Shown one piece after another: positions 19,901 to 29,140 of a DNA stretch of 64,000 nt (the first letter of the stretch is position 1; each line of letters begins with the position of its first letter). Position numbers and translations under genes: made by a program. The stretch comes from Flavobacteriaceae bacterium (GTDB lineage Bacteria > Bacteroidota > Bacteroidia > Flavobacteriales > Flavobacteriaceae): contig JABXHX010000009.1 of the NCBI GenBank assembly GCA_013373385.1, positions 1-64,000 of the forward strand, in the 5' to 3' direction. The notes under the pieces are model-generated. The model was given only the letters and a program-made list of their open reading frames with translations, was not told where the DNA came from and did no database searches.

Positions 19901-22900
19901 GCTTCTACGGTTTCTATCAAGGTAAAAGATCAATCGTCTTGTGACAAAGATTTAGCAAATGTTGTATTAAATGTTAGCGAAAAACCGGCTATAAAATCGG
20001 TTGTAGCAAATAGTTGTGACATCAATAAAACCATAACAATCACTGCAGAAAAAGGGCAAGCTCCCTATTTCTATTCGATTGATGGAGGGACGAGCTATCA
20101 TTCAAATTCAATTTTTGAAAACTTAACAGCAGGAAATTACACTGTTAAAATTAAAGATAGCAATGGTTGTGAAAGCGATCCGGAAGCGGTTACTTTAGCT
20201 CCTACATTAGATTTTAATGCGCAAATTATTAAAAATTTAGATTGTTCTGTAGCGCCAAACGCAGCTGTACAAATCAATGTTACTAGTGGTTCTGGAAACT
20301 ATGATTTTGAAATTAAAGACAGTGCAAACAATACCGTATATGCAAGAGCTAAGCTTACGCCAAACCCATTAACAGTAAGCTTTAGTAAATCAGACACCTA
20401 TGCGATTACGGTTTTTGACAATGATGCTTCTGTAAGTGTATGTTCTAAAACAGTTCAGGTAGAAATTCCGAAAACCTTGTTACCAGAGTTTACTTATACC
20501 GTAGAGAATAGTACTTGTGCAGGAAGCAATTCGGGAGTTATTTCTTTAACCAATAGCAATCCAAGTTTAAGTTATACCTATAGCATAAGTCCATCTTCTG
20601 GTTCTTTTGATGTAGCAAGCAATAGCTTTACAAATCTTGCTCCTGGAACGTATCAAATAACAGCAACAGGTTCAAATGGTTGTACGGTTGTAAAACCAAC
20701 AATTACTATTTCAGAATTTAACCCGATAGTAGTACCAACTCCAACAGTTACAGAGTTTGGTTGTGTAAGCGATAATACAGTAAACAATGCAACAATAACT
20801 GTAGATGTTTCAAAAATTACAGGAGGAAGTGGCAGCTATGCTCGTATTGAGTTTGTAGACAACAAGGGAACTACCACAAAAGCAGATGATGTTATTGTTC
20901 AAAAAGGAAATAGTCCTACCTACAGTACAAACGATACCAACGGAGGAAACTTTACAATATATGTGTATGACACCAAGGAATGTATAGGCGTAACAAATGC
21001 AGTTATCAATCCGTATCCAGCATTGTTAAGCGCTTCCATTACTGTTGATAAGAAAATTGACTGTGCTACCGGAGAAAACATTACGGTTAGTTACACATCT
21101 ACATTGCCAATTGCAAATGCAAACTATACAATTGTTGGGCAAAAAGGATTTACAGCAAATAATACCACTGGTACATTTACAAATCTATCGGAAGATATTT
21201 ATACAATCACAGTAGAAAATGTAGCTACCGGATGTGAAGTACAGACCATACACCAAGTAGCCAATCCAAATCAATATGAGTTGCAAGTAACTAAACAAAC
21301 CGATGCAAGTTGTTTTGGCAGCAATACAGGTACTGTTACACTTGACTTTAGCACTACTACTCCGTATACAGATTTGTATAACTACGAGGTTTATAACAAT
21401 CAAACAGGTACAGCAACATCAATAAAAGGTACAGCAACGAGTGCAACAACAATTACAGGCTTAGCAAAAGGAGGATATTATGTACGTGTAACTATGCCAA
21501 ACACACCATTTTGTTCGGTAACATCAGAAGTGTTTACTATAGAGAACCCAATTCAACCACTAGATTTTACCGCAACAGTAACACCAATAAATTGTACTAC
21601 TGAAAATAGTGGAAAATTAGGTATTGCTGCTCAAGGAGGTTGGGGTAATTATCAATATCAAGTTACAACCTTGGCAGGAGCAGTTGTGCAAGCATACAAC
21701 TCGAATTACAATCTTGAAAATTTAACAGCAGATACTTATGTAATAAGTGTAAAAGATAAAAACGGGTGTGAGCTTTCTAAGAATGTATCGTTAACAAGTC
21801 CGCAGCCAATAACAGCTACGGTAGTAGAAACGACACCAATTGTATGTGCAGGAGATGCTGGTGCTACAATTACGGTGAATGCTACTTCTGGCGGACAAGG
21901 AACTCCACCAACATATTGGTATCAGTTGCAAAAAAGCGGACAAGCAATTTCTGCAAAACAAACAGGCAATACTTTTACAGGATTAAGTGCTGGAGATTAT
22001 ACAGTTATTATTTCTGATGGGTATGCGTGTAGCACATCGTTGCCAATTAGTATTAAAGAGCCAACAAAGGTTACTGCAACCGCTGCAATAAAGTCGAATG
22101 TATCTTGTTTAGTGGGTACAGCAAATGTTGAGGTTACAGCAAGTGGCGGAACAGCAGGCTATACCTATAGTTCTGATGGAGTAAACTTTACAGCAAGTAA
22201 TAAGTTTGCTGTAACAGCAGGGACACATCAGTTTTATGTAAAAGATGCCAACGGATGTATATCTGATGCCTCTGCCATCATTACCATTAATAAGATACCA
22301 ACATTAACGGCAACTTTAGATGTTACATCGTCTTTAATTAGTTGTTCTTCAGAGCAAACAGCAGTATTAAAAACACTTGCTTCTGGTGGCTTAGGCGATT
22401 ATAAATACGAACTGTTAGATGCATCTAATAAAACAGTAAGACCACAGCAAGTTTCATCAGAATTTAAAAATTTAGGAGCAGGAACCTATAAAGTAAAAGT
22501 TACCAGTAAAGATTGCGAAGTAATTACTGCACCACAAACTATTGTAGAGCCAACACCATTGGTATTAAATGCACCTATTACAGTTACAAATATTAGTTGT
22601 TTTGGTGCGGCAAACGGAAGCATTACCATCAATGCTTCTGGCGGTACGGGTAATTTGGTGTATAGTATAGATCAATTAAAATTTGTTGCTACAAATGCAT
22701 TTAACAATTTAGCTGCGGGTACATATGAAGTGGTAATTCAAGATGAAAGAGGTTGTTTTATTACAGAAACAGTTACGATTACTGAGCCATCAGAATTAAA
22801 AGCTACTGCAATTAACATCAAAGAAGAAACCTGCTTTGGCAGTAACAACGCCTCTTTTGAAATTCAAATAACTGGTGGTACTGGTCCTTATAAAACCAAA

Positions 22901-25150
22901 TTAAACGGAGGAGATTTTGTACAAGATCAATTTGTGTTTAACAATCTTACAGGCGGTAAAACCTATGCTGTTTTTATAGCGGATAGTAAAGGTTGTGAAA
23001 CCGTAGTTACGATTCCGTTAAAAGAAGCTGTGGTGCTTAACTTTTTAACAAGTACAAGTGTAAATTGTGCAACGTCTTTAAGCACAATAGACGCAACAGT
23101 TGATGCAGCTTATGCTAAAGAAGTTACCTATGCGATCAACGGAGGATCAGAACAAACATCAGGAAAATTTGAAAATTTAGCGGATGGCACTTATACCATT
23201 AAGGTAAGACATATCAACGGATGTGAAATAACCAAAGACGTTACCATTACAAATCCAGCGCCATTGGTATTTAATGCACCTGCTCAAGTTACAAATGTAC
23301 TTTGTAATGGGGCGAATAATGGAACCCTAACAGTGAATGCTAAAGGAGGTTCAGGAACACTCTTGTACAGTATTGACGGAGTAAATTTTCAAAAAGAAAA
23401 TACATTTTCAAATTTAAGCCCGAAAGAATATACCATTACAGTAAAAGATAATCTTACTTGTGCTATTACAGAAAAAGTTACCGTTACAGAACCATCGGCA
23501 ATTAATGTCGTTGTAGAAAATGTACAAGACGAAACCTGTGTTGGAACTCAAAATGGCGCTTTTGATTTAAAGATAGCTGGAGGAACAGGAAACTATCAAA
23601 CAAAACTAGAAGGACAAAACTACACACAAGGTAAAACAAGTTTTAACAATTTGGAAGGAGGTAAAACCTATAAAGTATATGTAAAAGATGCTAATAACTG
23701 TGAAACAAGTATTGATGTAGCAATAAAAGATGGAGTAGCATTGAATGTGAATACCTCAACGACAGTAAATTGTACTACTTATTTAAGCACAATAGATGCA
23801 ACGGTTGACGCTGCTTTTGCCAAAGAAGTTACCTATGCGATCAACGGAGGGTCAGCGCAAGCATCAGGAAAATTTGAAAATTTAGCAGATGGTACATATA
23901 CTATTAAGGTAACACATATCAACGGATGTGAAATAACCAAAGATGTTACCATCACAAATCCAGAACCATTGGTATTTAATGCACCTGCTCAGGTTACAAA
24001 TGTACTTTGTAATGGAGCCAATAATGGAACCATTAAAATCAACGCCAAAGGAGGTAGAGGAGATTTACTATGCAGTATAGACGGTGTAAATTATAAGAGG
24101 CAAAGTGAGTTTACAAACCTAGCACCAGGCACCTATAAAGTGCATGTAAAAGACCAATTAAGTTGTGCGCCAATTACAGAAACCGTTGTAATTACAGAAC
24201 CACAAGCCTTGCAAGTAAATGTTGTAAATATTAAACAAGCAACTTGTGTAGATATGGCAAATGCCTCTTTTGAATTGCAAATAAATGGAGATGTAGCGCC
24301 GTATCAAACAAAATTAGAAGGACAAGATTATGTACAAGGCCAGTTTAGTTTTATGAATCTTGAAGGGGGAAAAACCTACAAAGTATATGTAAAAGGCAAC
24401 AATGGTTGTGAAAAAATAATTGATGTACCACTTGAAGCCGCTGTTAATTTAGAGTTGAATATAACGGCTTCTAGAAGTTGTTCTGATGGGTCTACAATTA
24501 TCGCAACAGTAAATCAAGCATATACAAATGAAGTGATGTATTCTATCAATGAGACCGACTTTCAAAAAGAGCCCGTTTTCAGCAAGTTATCAGCAGGAAA
24601 ATATACGGTAACAGCCAAGCACAATAATGGATGTACAACAAGCAAACAAATTGAAATCGATTTTATAGAGCCGTTAGAGTTATCAGTAGACACAAGTACT
24701 ACAAATAAATTAATTGTTACTGCTAGTGGTGGAGTTGGACCCTACACTTATAGTGTTGATGATGGTCCATTTACATCGAACAATGAGTTTATTATCAGTG
24801 TAACTAAGTCGTATAAAATTACAGTAAGAGATGCGTTGGGTTGTGAGGTTGTAGAATTGGTAGATGGAGAGTTTATCTCCATTATCATCCCTAATTTCTT
24901 TACGCCAAATGGAAATGGAGAAAACGATTATTGGTACCCAGAGAGAGTACAAGAATACCACGACATCAAAGTTCAAGTTTACGACAGGTACAGCAGATTG
25001 TTAAAAACCTTTAAAGGCATCCAACAAGGTTGGGATGGGGTATATAACAACGTTCCGTTACCTTCTGGAGATTATTGGTATGTAATTCACTATACAGAGA
25101 TTTTAGGAGAACGAAAAAAACTAATGGGTAACTTTACTTTATACAGATAG
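13937..25150 (+). CDS. sprB: SprB-like giant gliding adhesin
   Basis: This 3737-residue protein is the likely mobile cell-surface adhesin of gliding. It has a signal peptide (residues 1-26, ending NTYSQE), an N-terminal region up to about 395, a DUF11-like domain at about 400-535 (DILLVKKVDDGNG, DISFKNKGNDDATNT), then by length nearly 40 SprB-type repeats of about 75-85 residues. Typical repeat marks are C-x-G-x-x-N-G near the start, Y-x-x-S-I-D-G in the middle, G-T-Y-x-V-x-V-K-D and a closing N-G-C. Residues 2874-3578 form three tandem 235-residue units. The last 90 residues (NFFTPNGNGENDYWYPE, QGWDGVYN, MGNFTLYR) are a type B T9SS sorting domain. F. johnsoniae SprB is larger (about 6500 residues). 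sprF follows after three bases. Confidence 0.93.
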   Translation: MKNLLTKQRVLLLLILIFSLGNNTYSQENRKNEGRLQKGQKAADKPFQLRKEFSIKGNLTFIANNTLNRDGVGTGSAAANNAFDGKGKNDDNGNKYMEYIDIDTDPTTFSSSSATLNLPSCSKVIYAGLYWAAIYPYQNWNEQKYYGESAPNTRDNDFNNMKFKLPGAANYTDITGEVVYDEGISSEKPYVCYKDVTNLVQGLSNPNGVYYGANIKATRGKDSWGHVSLGSSAGWVLVVVYENATETRKKFFVFDGFTTIKRQPDGSAGVYDVPFSGFNTIPTGQVGANFLLGALEGDINIDGDSFQLEDTSGNFQPLNTTNLNDTDNFFNSTITINDNYLGGRYPDSENTLGFDIDFFELNNPGNTLLGNNQTNGVLRFSSEGDTYWPFLLGLSVEVIEPDILLVKKVDDGNGNDIGGSEVDLGDILWYDISFKNKGNDDATNTVLIDRLPKNVDLLDTELIVPDGVTYTYEPPSLANDFRGLLRFQIPDGLVESGDPEYHIRLKVKVVENCYELRDACSNKIENQALISYKGKTTDVVVNEDPSFYAVNECNFGFSGASNFLADIDGCVYEREETLCASSIELSAGNGFLSYTWKNSKGEIIGTTQTITVTETGKYTVDKVAPVGCISSQEIVNVVKFAFQDNPILDYADEVKICPNDGTKLSEIYLCGDGSSRVIKTNIFNSDKILWQKLDENSCTVSADTDCPTTDNTCTWNTIKEGNDFDATTPGQYRLEIRSQGGCFKRYYFNVFKATLNPEVTSTDIICGTPGSITINNIPNGYEFSLTNTSGSYQSSNTFSITTPGKYNLYIRRKGAAATACVYTLPQITIAEKKIEVELITEPILCSDSKGAIRVQVNNITGDYTYKLFKGENLLATTGPKADNDHSFEVSEAGVYTVEVTAPNSCSFSGQVTFTKPDPLNFTATTTKDITCTYGIIELSTTGGTPIYNYAIWSFNGTDLYTSVSDIPYSSFFTSNLVNIAEDKAGTYEFIVMDGNNCWIISNPVTVNVAPKIAFKDTIQHVSCHGQANGSFEISVDGSALGYLLEYSIDNGANYQTSGSFTNLSAGTYTVKINATKGTDVCTYQRTITISEPDSITGNASITQQYTCTTPGEITFDTPTGGTAPYQFSIDGANYFSTKVFTNLKEGTYQPSIKDANNCILVLPSLTIDALPVAPNVTPTVTYNCDGTGNIEVSPTNSAYTFSLDGGAFSASSTFNNVSVGSHTIRINYGKNCVKTIVVDVEANKAFTGTISNLANVVCNGSSNGTMTITTQNSGGSFEYSLNGASWIVVTGNAISLINLPTGNYAVRIKSNSCIVDLGTQIITEPADITVSASITNQISCTNTGATITPSATGGTAPYQFSIDNGVSWTNQFTNVQPGSYTVTAKDANNCLATTNAVIQINAPIALKHTATSTECYSGTNGQIEVTVSQGNGNYMFSINNGPWQTPNVATPNKFTFTNLTPNSYTVKVKDALGCESTVSNHTIYPQLSAVVISDNISCNDGKITVNATGGDGNYVYAFVAKGVVVSNTDFSTASTKSITTVGDYDVYVRDRSGSASYCEFVTTVSIAKTPELQVATTPTQPKCFGDSGAIQVSLSGGLTPYKIAISGPAGYAATTTNFYGTTKDFYNLAAGTYTITVTGNDGCFKTITETITAAKELKATTNPIIPACGVTDPSLFGFEFVVTENYAPYTIEYSADNGATWSTNSTFMNIVSGTKVNPVIRLLETDGTTVRCVKALDPLTIPFHVSNLVVSTQAAGSCADGFKVTVKAQDGVAPYQFAINSTSTWVSPTPANAAEHVFDKLTPGLNYTFYVKDANGCIKENSVNIYDTFTPDVLITGNVTNNACATSDNGAIEFTIDDSKNPLTGTINWNLYNKNTNTVVRNGSQTNTNTIVVSNLPAGDYYMTITNGVSCSWGSADVSITKGTAINALAVASKDITCDQPGVIEIKNIYGGFGNYQFTLTSTNFVSPIVSSNYAIEIPISNLKNPTIASTVSIKVKDQSSCDKDLANVVLNVSEKPAIKSVVANSCDINKTITITAEKGQAPYFYSIDGGTSYHSNSIFENLTAGNYTVKIKDSNGCESDPEAVTLAPTLDFNAQIIKNLDCSVAPNAAVQINVTSGSGNYDFEIKDSANNTVYARAKLTPNPLTVSFSKSDTYAITVFDNDASVSVCSKTVQVEIPKTLLPEFTYTVENSTCAGSNSGVISLTNSNPSLSYTYSISPSSGSFDVASNSFTNLAPGTYQITATGSNGCTVVKPTITISEFNPIVVPTPTVTEFGCVSDNTVNNATITVDVSKITGGSGSYARIEFVDNKGTTTKADDVIVQKGNSPTYSTNDTNGGNFTIYVYDTKECIGVTNAVINPYPALLSASITVDKKIDCATGENITVSYTSTLPIANANYTIVGQKGFTANNTTGTFTNLSEDIYTITVENVATGCEVQTIHQVANPNQYELQVTKQTDASCFGSNTGTVTLDFSTTTPYTDLYNYEVYNNQTGTATSIKGTATSATTITGLAKGGYYVRVTMPNTPFCSVTSEVFTIENPIQPLDFTATVTPINCTTENSGKLGIAAQGGWGNYQYQVTTLAGAVVQAYNSNYNLENLTADTYVISVKDKNGCELSKNVSLTSPQPITATVVETTPIVCAGDAGATITVNATSGGQGTPPTYWYQLQKSGQAISAKQTGNTFTGLSAGDYTVIISDGYACSTSLPISIKEPTKVTATAAIKSNVSCLVGTANVEVTASGGTAGYTYSSDGVNFTASNKFAVTAGTHQFYVKDANGCISDASAIITINKIPTLTATLDVTSSLISCSSEQTAVLKTLASGGLGDYKYELLDASNKTVRPQQVSSEFKNLGAGTYKVKVTSKDCEVITAPQTIVEPTPLVLNAPITVTNISCFGAANGSITINASGGTGNLVYSIDQLKFVATNAFNNLAAGTYEVVIQDERGCFITETVTITEPSELKATAINIKEETCFGSNNASFEIQITGGTGPYKTKLNGGDFVQDQFVFNNLTGGKTYAVFIADSKGCETVVTIPLKEAVVLNFLTSTSVNCATSLSTIDATVDAAYAKEVTYAINGGSEQTSGKFENLADGTYTIKVRHINGCEITKDVTITNPAPLVFNAPAQVTNVLCNGANNGTLTVNAKGGSGTLLYSIDGVNFQKENTFSNLSPKEYTITVKDNLTCAITEKVTVTEPSAINVVVENVQDETCVGTQNGAFDLKIAGGTGNYQTKLEGQNYTQGKTSFNNLEGGKTYKVYVKDANNCETSIDVAIKDGVALNVNTSTTVNCTTYLSTIDATVDAAFAKEVTYAINGGSAQASGKFENLADGTYTIKVTHINGCEITKDVTITNPEPLVFNAPAQVTNVLCNGANNGTIKINAKGGRGDLLCSIDGVNYKRQSEFTNLAPGTYKVHVKDQLSCAPITETVVITEPQALQVNVVNIKQATCVDMANASFELQINGDVAPYQTKLEGQDYVQGQFSFMNLEGGKTYKVYVKGNNGCEKIIDVPLEAAVNLELNITASRSCSDGSTIIATVNQAYTNEVMYSINETDFQKEPVFSKLSAGKYTVTAKHNNGCTTSKQIEIDFIEPLELSVDTSTTNKLIVTASGGVGPYTYSVDDGPFTSNNEFIISVTKSYKITVRDALGCEVVELVDGEFISIIIPNFFTPNGNGENDYWYPERVQEYHDIKVQVYDRYSRLLKTFKGIQQGWDGVYNNVPLPSGDYWYVIHYTEILGERKKLMGNFTLYR
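22556..24670 (+). repeat. Three tandem 705-bp units within sprB
   Basis: The segments 22556-23260, 23261-23965 and 23966-24670 begin at equivalent CCATTGGTAT-type sequences and are each exactly 705 bp (235 codons); the next equivalent boundary is at 24671. Each unit holds three SprB-type domains. The end of unit 1 plus start of unit 2 (about 23070-23330) is very close in protein and DNA to the end of unit 2 plus start of unit 3 (about 23775-24035), while other parts have diverged. This indicates duplication by unequal exchange. Confidence 0.88.
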
Positions 25151-25153
25151 ATA

Positions 25154-26104
25154 ATGAGAAAAATAGGAGTAATAGTCATACTATTTGTATGCAATCAGCT
25201 TTTTAGCCAAGAAGTAAATTTACCACAGTACTTAAACTATATGGGCGATAATCCGTTTGTAATTACACCTGCCTATGCTGGTATTGGCACAGGTTTAAAA
25301 ATACGCGTAAACGGATTGAGTCAATGGATTGGAGTAAAAAATGCGCCCGATACACAATCACTCTCAATAGAGTCAAGAATAGGAAATCGTTTTGGTGGTG
25401 GATTGGTAGTTTTTAATGATAGCAATGGAAACACGTCTCAGCAAGGAGCAAAAGTGTCTTTTGCCAGTCATTTAACACTCAGTCAATTTAACGATAGTTT
25501 TTTCTCCTTTGGATTTAGTTACAGCTTAACGCTATTTAAGATTGAAACAGGAAATTTCACAGGCCCAGACTCATCAGTCGGAGGAGATAAAAATCTTACC
25601 TTATCAAATTTTGACATTAGTTTTTTATACCGACTTAACAGGTACAGTGTAAGTGTTATTATTTCCAATCTTTTAGATAAAGATGATACGCGTTATACAC
25701 ACGGAGAGCCACTAGAGCTGAGAAGGTATTCGGTTTACAACTCGTATATATTTAACCGATTTTCGTATAATTTAGAGCTAGAGCCATCCATACTTGTAGA
25801 ATATTATGAGAGTGATAAACGCTCAAGAACAGACCTTAATCTAAAACTTAGAAAAAGAACCAATGACGGTTATCTTTGGGTTGGAGTAAGTTATAATTTT
25901 TTAAATGATCAGTTTTTACAGCCCAACAGTGTTGCTCCGATTGTGGGCTTAAAAAAGGGAAGTTTATACGCTTCTTACGGATTTGGAGTGAATACCAATA
26001 AAACCCAAAACTTTAATATTGGCTCACATATGATTACACTTGGTTTTGATTTTGAGAGAAAACAAAGCTTAGCCAGATGTACTCAAAAATATTATATGTT
26101 TTAA
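25154..26104 (+). CDS. sprF: SprF, PorP/SprF family type IX secretion partner
   Basis: This 316-residue outer-membrane protein has a signal peptide (MRKIGVIVILFVCNQLFSQ) and the PorP/SprF hallmark near the start, NPFVITPAYAGIGTG, followed by LSQWIGVKNAPDTQSLSIES. The remainder alternates amphipathic strands, consistent with a barrel. In F. johnsoniae the equivalent protein is needed to get SprB to the surface; its place three bases after sprB fits that. The C-terminus ITLGFDFERKQSLARC carries a Cys and a short tail. It is the last gene of the operon; an 82-bp gap with a new promoter box separates it from gmd. No strong terminator is visible. Confidence 0.93.
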   Translation: MRKIGVIVILFVCNQLFSQEVNLPQYLNYMGDNPFVITPAYAGIGTGLKIRVNGLSQWIGVKNAPDTQSLSIESRIGNRFGGGLVVFNDSNGNTSQQGAKVSFASHLTLSQFNDSFFSFGFSYSLTLFKIETGNFTGPDSSVGGDKNLTLSNFDISFLYRLNRYSVSVIISNLLDKDDTRYTHGEPLELRRYSVYNSYIFNRFSYNLELEPSILVEYYESDKRSRTDLNLKLRKRTNDGYLWVGVSYNFLNDQFLQPNSVAPIVGLKKGSLYASYGFGVNTNKTQNFNIGSHMITLGFDFERKQSLARCTQKYYMF

Positions 26105-26142
26105 AAAAAGCACATAGGCTATACAATATAAGAGAAAAGATG

Positions 26143-26150
26143 TAAGTTTG
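26143..26150 (+). promoter_or_regulatory. Flavobacterial -7 promoter box upstream of gmd (TAAGTTTG)
   Basis: TAAGTTTG matches TAnnTTTG; its last base lies 36 bases before the gmd ATG. It is the only good promoter candidate between sprF and the polysaccharide cluster, suggesting a separate transcription unit. Confidence 0.5.
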
Positions 26151-26186
26151 TAGTTTGTTAGGAACAATAGAAAATAACTACAAAAA

Positions 26187-27302
26187 ATGAAAAAAGTTGC
26201 ATTAATAACAGGGATTACTGGTCAAGATGGTGCGTATTTAACGGAGTTTTTACTACAAAAAAACTATATAGTACACGGAATAAAAAGAAGAGCATCAAGC
26301 TTTAATACGCAAAGAATTGATCATTTATATCAAGATCCACATTTAGAAAATAAAAACTTGATTCTCCATTATGGAGATATGACAGATAGTACGAATCTAA
26401 TTCGTATAATTCAAGAAGTACAACCAGATGAAATTTATAATTTGGCAGCAATGAGCCATGTTCATGTTTCGTTTGATACTCCAGAGTATACTGCAAATGT
26501 TGATGCTATGGGAACACTTAGATTACTTGAAGCAATCAGAATTTTAGGTTTAGAAAATAAGACAAGGATTTACCAAGCATCTACATCAGAGTTATACGGA
26601 AAAGTACAAGAAGTTCCACAAACAGAAAGGACTCCTTTTTATCCAAGAAGTCCATATGGTGTAGCAAAAATGTATGCTTATTGGATTACGGTAAATTATC
26701 GTGAAGCCTATAATATTTATGGCTGTAACGGGATATTATTTAACCATGAATCTCCAATAAGAGGAGAAACGTTTGTAACCAGAAAAATTACAAGAGCAGT
26801 AGCTAAAATTGCCTTAGGTTTACAAGATAAATTTTACCTAGGAAATTTAAATGCACAAAGAGATTGGGGTCACGCAAAAGATTATGTAAGAATGATGTGG
26901 ATGATTTTACAAGCAGAAAAACCTGAAGACTGGGTAATAGCCACTGGAAAAACAACAACTGTTAGAGATTTTGTAAAGATGGCTTTTGGTGAACTTGGAA
27001 TAGAAATAGAGTTTAAGGGGGAAGGTAAAGAAGAAGTTGGATTTGTTTCTTCATGTAAGAAACCGGAATTTAAATTACCAAAAGGGAAAGAGGTGTTAAG
27101 TGTTGACCCACACTATTACAGACCTACAGAGGTTGATTTGTTAATCGGTGATGCTACTAAAGCAAAAGAAAAACTTGGTTGGATTCCTGAATATTCATTA
27201 TCTGAAATGATACAAGAAATGGTTCAAAGTGACGTGCAGTTAATGAAAAAAGATTTATACCTAAAGCAAGGAGGACATAACATATTAAACGAGTATGAAT
27301 AA
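26187..27302 (+). CDS. gmd: GDP-mannose 4,6-dehydratase
   Basis: This 371-residue SDR enzyme converts GDP-D-mannose to GDP-4-dehydro-6-deoxy-D-mannose. The N-terminus [20 protein letters not shown] is the Gmd-type NADP motif (GxxGxxG); [25 protein letters not shown] (catalytic Thr/Ser-Glu), and [10 protein letters not shown] (Tyr-x3-Lys) follow in order, then [16 protein letters not shown]. Length matches the family (about 370). It overlaps fcl by eight bases, and the pair makes GDP-L-fucose. It is the first gene of the polysaccharide cluster, following its own promoter candidate. Confidence 0.97.
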   Translation: MKKVALITGITGQDGAYLTEFLLQKNYIVHGIKRRASSFNTQRIDHLYQDPHLENKNLILHYGDMTDSTNLIRIIQEVQPDEIYNLAAMSHVHVSFDTPEYTANVDAMGTLRLLEAIRILGLENKTRIYQASTSELYGKVQEVPQTERTPFYPRSPYGVAKMYAYWITVNYREAYNIYGCNGILFNHESPIRGETFVTRKITRAVAKIALGLQDKFYLGNLNAQRDWGHAKDYVRMMWMILQAEKPEDWVIATGKTTTVRDFVKMAFGELGIEIEFKGEGKEEVGFVSSCKKPEFKLPKGKEVLSVDPHYYRPTEVDLLIGDATKAKEKLGWIPEYSLSEMIQEMVQSDVQLMKKDLYLKQGGHNILNEYE

Positions 27303-28350
27303 GGATTCGAAAATATTTGTAGCAGGTCATCGAGGCTTAGTTGGAAGTGCAATTTGTAAGAACTTAGAAGAAAAAGGGTACACTAATATTATCACCAGAA
27401 CTCATAAAGAATTAGATTTAACAAATCAGTTGGAAGTAGAAGAGTTTTTTGTGAATGAAAAGCCAGAATACGTATTTCTTGCAGCAGCAAAAGTTGGTGG
27501 AATTGTAGCAAATAATACCTATAGAGCTGAGTTTATTTATGAAAACATGATGATACAAAATAACGTGATTCATCAATCATATAAAAACGAAGTAAAAAAA
27601 TTGTTGTTTTTAGGAAGTACTTGTATTTATCCAAAAGATGCTCTACAGCCAATGACAGAAGATTCTTTGTTGACAAATACTTTAGAATATACAAACGAAC
27701 CTTACGCAATAGCAAAAATTGCTGGGATAAAAATGTGCGAGAGTTATAACATTCAGTATGGGACAAATTTTCTGTCTGTAATGCCAACTAATTTATATGG
27801 TCCGAATGATAATTTTGATTTAGAGAAATCTCATGTTTTACCAGCATTAATCAGAAAAATTCATTTGGCAAAGTTATTGGAAGAAGAAAAAGAAGAAGAA
27901 ATCATCAAGGATTTACAAGTAAATTCACTTAAAGAAGCTGTAGAAATTCTAAAAAAATATGGAGTAAGTAAGGGTGCCGTCGAAATTTGGGGTTCTGGAG
28001 AACCAATGCGAGAATTTTTATGGAGTGAGGATATGGCAGATGCTTGTGTTTATTTAATGGAACAAATAGATTTTAAGGATATTGCTTCTGATAAAAATGA
28101 AATTAGAAATACACATATCAATATAGGAACTGGAACAGATATCTCGATAGAAAATTTAGCCATATTGATTAAAAAGGAAGTTGGTTATACAGGAAATTTT
28201 ACTTTCAATACAGAAAAACCTGACGGAACCATGCGCAAAGTAACAGATGTTTCTAAGTTAAATAGCTTAGGATGGAAATATAAGACTGAACTTAAAGAAG
28301 GAATAAAGAAAATGTATAATTGGTATTTGGAAAAAACAAATGTGAATTAA
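27295..28350 (+). CDS. fcl: GDP-L-fucose synthase
   Basis: This 351-residue bifunctional epimerase/reductase turns the Gmd product into GDP-L-fucose. Motifs: [15 protein letters not shown] (cofactor loop), [28 protein letters not shown], and [15 protein letters not shown] with the catalytic Tyr-x3-Lys. Then comes NLYGPNDNF. It is about 30 residues longer than the E. coli enzyme because of a charged insertion at about residues 195-225, rich in Glu and Lys; I believe such an insertion occurs in other Bacteroidota homologues. The start codon lies inside the end of gmd, so translation is coupled. The 24-bp gap to the next gene shows no terminator. Confidence 0.96.
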   Translation: MNKDSKIFVAGHRGLVGSAICKNLEEKGYTNIITRTHKELDLTNQLEVEEFFVNEKPEYVFLAAAKVGGIVANNTYRAEFIYENMMIQNNVIHQSYKNEVKKLLFLGSTCIYPKDALQPMTEDSLLTNTLEYTNEPYAIAKIAGIKMCESYNIQYGTNFLSVMPTNLYGPNDNFDLEKSHVLPALIRKIHLAKLLEEEKEEEIIKDLQVNSLKEAVEILKKYGVSKGAVEIWGSGEPMREFLWSEDMADACVYLMEQIDFKDIASDKNEIRNTHINIGTGTDISIENLAILIKKEVGYTGNFTFNTEKPDGTMRKVTDVSKLNSLGWKYKTELKEGIKKMYNWYLEKTNVN

Positions 28351-28374
28351 TTTTTTTAATAAAAAGATAGTTAT

Positions 28375-29088
28375 ATGAATTTAACAAATCTAATACGAAA
28401 AATTATTAACCCAATTAAAATTGATGTTGTAAGATATCCAAATTCTGATTTAACTAGAAGGATAAAATTGTTTAAATATTTTGGAATAAATAAAGTCTTA
28501 GATGTTGGAGCAAACAAAGGACAATATGCTAAGTTAATTAGAAAAATAGGATTTAAAGGTAATATAGTATCTTTTGAACCATTATCTGAGGCGTATAAAA
28601 TTCTAGAAAAATCTTCTATAAAAGATAAGAAATGGGAAATACATAATTTTGCATTGGGAGATAAAGAAGAAACTTCAATTATTAATGTGTCTGAAAATTT
28701 ATTCAGCAGTTCTTTATTGGATATGACATCTAGCCATGTAGAAAGTGCCCCTACATCTAATTATAAAAGTACAGAGAAAATTTCAGTCAAAACTCTTAAT
28801 CAAGTTTTTAATGATGTTGTTGACGAAAAAGAGGTTGTTTTTTTGAAATTAGATGTGCAAGGTTTTGAAGAAAATGTTTTAAAAGGAGCATCAAATATCT
28901 TATCAAAAATAAAAGGAATTCAAATAGAAATGTCTTTACTAGAACTATATGAAGGAGAAATGCTTTATCGTGATATAATTAATCTTTTAGAATCTTATGG
29001 ATTTGAATTGTTTAGTTTAGAAAATGGTTTTCAAAATAAAGACTCAGGGAGACTTTTACAAGTAGATGGAATATTTTTCAGAAATTAA
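28375..29088 (+). CDS. FkbM family methyltransferase
   Basis: This 237-residue protein has the SAM-binding motif KVLDVGANKGQYAKLI at about residues 40-56 and a second Rossmann segment NIVSFEPLSEAYKIL, followed near residue 160 by VVFLKLDVQGFEENVLKGA, the diagnostic FkbM block. These enzymes O-methylate sugars or other small groups; in an O-antigen locus a sugar O-methyl cap is the usual role, but the acceptor cannot be seen. From this gene on, the DNA up to about 38.9 kb reads more AT-rich than the rfb and spr genes, a common trait of O-antigen clusters. Confidence 0.9.
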   Translation: MNLTNLIRKIINPIKIDVVRYPNSDLTRRIKLFKYFGINKVLDVGANKGQYAKLIRKIGFKGNIVSFEPLSEAYKILEKSSIKDKKWEIHNFALGDKEETSIINVSENLFSSSLLDMTSSHVESAPTSNYKSTEKISVKTLNQVFNDVVDEKEVVFLKLDVQGFEENVLKGASNILSKIKGIQIEMSLLELYEGEMLYRDIINLLESYGFELFSLENGFQNKDSGRLLQVDGIFFRN

Positions 29089-29140
29089 GATTGATATGAT
29101 ATTCAATTCTTGATTTTTATGAATAGAGTAACAAAAAAGA

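Noticed and set aside
13937..25150. sprB repeats as a CRISPR array or a mobile-element array
   Set aside because: The repeats are in-frame protein domains of 75-85 codons and 705-bp super-units, with no short conserved direct repeats separated by unique spacers.
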